Of a DNA stretch of 15,916 bases, positions 14,157-15,916 are shown one piece after another. The stretch spans positions 1 through 15,916 of the forward strand of contig SFTJ01000064.1 in assembly GCA_004563195.1 (NCBI GenBank). The letters are read 5' to 3'. A program made the translations under genes and the position numbers. The notes below the pieces were generated by a model, which saw only the letters and a list, made by a program, of their open reading frames with translations, was not told the DNA's origin and ran no database searches. Source of the DNA: a bacterium (GTDB lineage: Bacteria; Bacteroidota; Bacteroidia; Bacteroidales; Muribaculaceae). Position 1 is the stretch's first letter. Every line of letters starts with the position of its first letter.

Positions 14157-14825
14157 CTAATTCTTTACAAATGAAAGTTTTACATTTTTGCATCCATTTC
14201 TCCTATAAAGTTCCGATAGTTCAAATAAATAATCACGCTCATGCTCAATAGTTCCTTCATTGCCGTTAATTATTTCATCCGTTAAATATATTGTATTTCC
14301 TTCTTCATCTTGGCGTTTGTCTTTGCACAGAAAATACAACGCTAACATTTTAGTTTCTTCATTAATAGGTCGTTTCTCTGTCCGACCTTCAATCTCTGTA
14401 AAGCAATAGGCTTTTGTTACATAATCATAAAAACAATCATAAAAATAATCATAATGATAATCATATCGTTTTCTCATATACAATTCGAGAGCAAATGGAT
14501 AGAATATGAACTCCCTATTGACTAAAGAGTTATTATAAAGAAAAGAAGAGTAATAATCTCCTTTGAGCGACTCGTAATACCATGTCTTCAATGATGAAAA
14601 ATATATATCAGCAGATGTCCTTATCGTAGTAATCCTCTCTGCTGTTATCGTGTCGCAAATTGTAGTATAAACGGTATCATGTAGTATTGTTTCTTTTGCA
14701 ACTTTACAATATTTGTCTTCATCATAAAAAGAATTTTCTGATTTCTCTGCTTTTGAACATACGGTATGCAATAACATAAAATATGATACAATCATTATCA
14801 AATATAATAAGACTTTGTATTTCAT
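14157..14825 (-). CDS. Exported protein, unknown function (paralogue of downstream neighbour)
   Basis: A 222-aa protein with an N-terminal hydrophobic segment (about 4-22, LLYLIMIVSYFMLLHTVC). The cysteine C23 follows Val, so the lipobox is poor and it may be a signal-anchor or ordinary signal peptide. The mature part is rich in Tyr, Phe, Asp and Glu, with a striking aromatic run YDYHYDYFYDCFYDYV (121-136). It shares DTV-type segments (50-60), NEETKMLALYFL (155-166) and RNGCKNVKL (209-217) with the next gene, showing duplication. The stop is 2 nt before the neighbour's start. It lies 19 nt after the 56-aa ORF. Very AT-rich. The function is unknown to me. Confidence 0.75.
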   Translation of the reverse strand: MKYKVLLYLIMIVSYFMLLHTVCSKAEKSENSFYDEDKYCKVAKETILHDTVYTTICDTITAERITTIRTSADIYFSSLKTWYYESLKGDYYSSFLYNNSLVNREFIFYPFALELYMRKRYDYHYDYFYDCFYDYVTKAYCFTEIEGRTEKRPINEETKMLALYFLCKDKRQDEEGNTIYLTDEIINGNEGTIEHERDYLFELSELYRRNGCKNVKLSFVKN

Positions 14826-14844
14826 ATCAATTGAACATTAATAT

Positions 14845-15015
14845 TTATAAACAATTTCCGTTTTTATATGTAACATATTTAGCTTCCTCTTTGTATGAGT
14901 AATACACCACTTCTACAGGTGTAAACCGGCATGGCACAGATACTCCAATATTTTCGCTGCGGTCTATTACCATATAATTGTCTATGTTTTCGGCATTTGA
15001 ACGTTTAACTACCAT
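14845..15015 (-). CDS. 56-aa small ORF, unknown
   Basis: ATG at 15015-15013 and TAA at 14847-14845. The product starts MVVKRSNAENIDNYMVIDRS and ends in a lysine- and tyrosine-rich tail (YKEEAKYVTYKNGNC then L). It overlaps the end of the 176-aa lipoprotein gene by 11 nt in another frame and ends 19 nt before the next gene, fitting the tight operon spacing. There is no signal peptide, and the sequence looks soluble with strand-like alternation (EVVYYSYKEEAKYVTYK). An alternative start is the internal ATG at 14973. It could also be the remnant of a longer gene. I recognise no family. Confidence 0.5.
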   Translation of the reverse strand: MVVKRSNAENIDNYMVIDRSENIGVSVPCRFTPVEVVYYSYKEEAKYVTYKNGNCL

Positions 15016-15535
15016 AGTTTACATCATAAAGTGGAGAAGCAATGTTAATAATTTGAATAATAATTGCTGATATTTCCTTCGGGATATGATCAAGATGCGC
15101 CTTATAACAACATACTTTCTTCTTATTGTTCAGATATACGTTAAACTCTATACCATCTTTTACTACACTACTATCAAAATATTCTATAGTCTTCAATCGA
15201 GAGGATATATTAGAAAGAATTCTAATGTCTGTTTTATTTAATTTCCGGCTTACTAAACCTCTATCCTTATCCCATATTACATTATCCGAATCCAAAGATA
15301 AAGGGACAGAGTCTAAATCAAATACCCCTATCGACCCGACTCCAACTAATATCATAGAATCGGAGCAACTTATTATCTGTGCCTTTTGATATGCATAATT
15401 TATCAGTAATATTACAGATTGCGTGCTTGAGTCATTCTCATTGTGAGATACCTCTGAACTTGTAGTTTTTGTATTAGTACATGCAGCCACTGCAGCCATC
15501 ATATATATGCAAAAAAGCAAAACTAAATTTCTCAT
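15005..15535 (-). CDS. Lipoprotein, unknown function
   Basis: A 176-aa protein with a clear lipoprotein signal peptide: MRNLVLLFCIYMMAAVAAC, lipobox V16-A17-A18-C19. A Ser/Thr/Asn-rich low-complexity linker follows (20-38), then a folded part with alternating strands (VILLINYAY, MILVGVGSIGVFDLDS, IEFNVYLNNKKKVCCY). It starts 14 nt after the stop of the RHS gene, so it is probably in the same transcript. AT-rich. It shares no visible motif with the two paralogous proteins downstream. Its position directly after an RHS protein makes an immunity or accessory role conceivable, but nothing in the sequence proves it. Confidence 0.75.
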   Translation of the reverse strand: MRNLVLLFCIYMMAAVAACTNTKTTSSEVSHNENDSSTQSVILLINYAYQKAQIISCSDSMILVGVGSIGVFDLDSVPLSLDSDNVIWDKDRGLVSRKLNKTDIRILSNISSRLKTIEYFDSSVVKDGIEFNVYLNNKKKVCCYKAHLDHIPKEISAIIIQIINIASPLYDVNYGS

Positions 15536-15549
15536 AAATCTATAATTTG

Positions 15550-15916
15550 TTAATCCGTTAATGCCTGATGATTTCCTAATACACTAAACACTTGTTCTGC
15601 TGTTGAATTTGCGGGCATTTTGGTTATTCTCCCATCCGGATCAACACATCTCACCGGATTTCCGGCGCACCAGGTGTAGGGGCTGAGACTGTAGTATTTT
15701 TCCGCTAATGGGTCCATTGTGGAGGTGCGACCTAATAGGGAGTCATACCAGCGGGCTTCGGAGTCGTAGAGGTCGAGGCCGTGGGTGCGGTCGAGCTCTT
15801 TTGCTCCGTATTTATATGGCTGCACCGAGGCGGTGACAGCGAATAGACCGCCATATGGGTAGTATTCGTTGCTCTCCACCACTGCGCCGTCATGGCGCAC
15901 TACGCTGCGCACATTG
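15550..15916 (-). CDS. RHS-repeat-associated core domain protein, C-terminal end (cut by window edge)
   Basis: The reading frame is open to the window edge at 15916; the apparent GTG at 15912 is an internal codon, because the preceding codon (Asn) continues the RHS pattern. The RHS core signature is clear: SNEYYPYGGLFAV, then KYGAKELDRTHGLDLYDSEA, RWYDSLLGRTSTMDPLAEKY, and SPYTWCAGNPVRCVDPDGRI at the end. In polymorphic RHS proteins a variable toxin domain follows the DPDG motif. Here only about 25 residues remain (TKMPANSTAEQVFSVLGNHQ, then ALTD). The protein is therefore either a toxin-less form or a truncated copy. The GC content of the core exceeds that of the genes downstream. Such proteins are usually secreted and large; the N-terminal part lies outside the window. 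Confidence 0.9.
   Translation of the reverse strand, partial: NVRSVVRHDGAVVESNEYYPYGGLFAVTASVQPYKYGAKELDRTHGLDLYDSEARWYDSLLGRTSTMDPLAEKYYSLSPYTWCAGNPVRCVDPDGRITKMPANSTAEQVFSVLGNHQALTD

Noticed and set aside
1..15916. CRISPR arrays, tRNA or rRNA genes, insertion sequences
   Set aside because: I saw no regularly spaced repeats, no cloverleaf or rRNA sequence, and no transposase reading frame on either strand.

Overview
The window is a chromosomal segment of a Bacteroidales bacterium, probably a gut lineage. This is inferred from a fused nuoCD, a complex I cluster without nuoE/F/G, the atpD-C-B-E-F-H-A-G gene order, an AtpB with a signal peptide and periplasmic extension, a very short epsilon subunit, a consensus Bacteroidetes-type promoter (TTG-N19-TAnnTTTG form), and an RHS protein with a lipoprotein cluster. 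Every gene I can support is on the minus strand, so transcription runs from high to low coordinates.

Region 15916-13516, upstream in the transcription direction, is a compact and mostly AT-rich accessory cluster. It holds the C-terminal end of an RHS-repeat protein cut by the window edge, a 176-aa lipoprotein, a 56-aa small ORF overlapping it, and two tandem paralogous exported proteins of 222 and 212 aa, the second with a clear lipobox. The arrangement resembles an RHS/polymorphic-toxin locus with accessory or immunity genes, but the RHS tail here is only about 25 residues, so no toxin domain is visible.

Region 13515-12936 is the leader of the respiratory supercluster. It has a strong promoter candidate (13271-13301), a previously unlisted 41-codon small ORF (13186-13061), a 13-bp inverted repeat bracketing that ORF, and a terminator-like hairpin followed by seven Ts (13063-13008). 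The central arm can pair with either the upstream or the downstream arm. This is the geometry of a transcription attenuator in front of nuoA, and it is the most promising undescribed element in the window.

Region 12935-1 is one long array of energy genes: nuoA, nuoB, nuoCD, nuoH, then a complete F1Fo ATP synthase set (atpD, C, B, E, F, H, A, G), then nuoI, nuoJ, nuoK and the start of nuoL. The ATP synthase set is inserted inside the complex I cluster between nuoH and nuoI. Only 30 nt separate nuoH from atpD and 147 nt separate atpG from nuoI. Complex I would generate the ion gradient and ATP synthase would use it, so co-transcription from one attenuator-controlled leader would couple the two machines. 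Other peculiarities are a NuoI with an Ala/Pro linker and an extra C-terminal segment, a nuoK that runs 92 nt into nuoL, and an A-rich leader in front of atpE.
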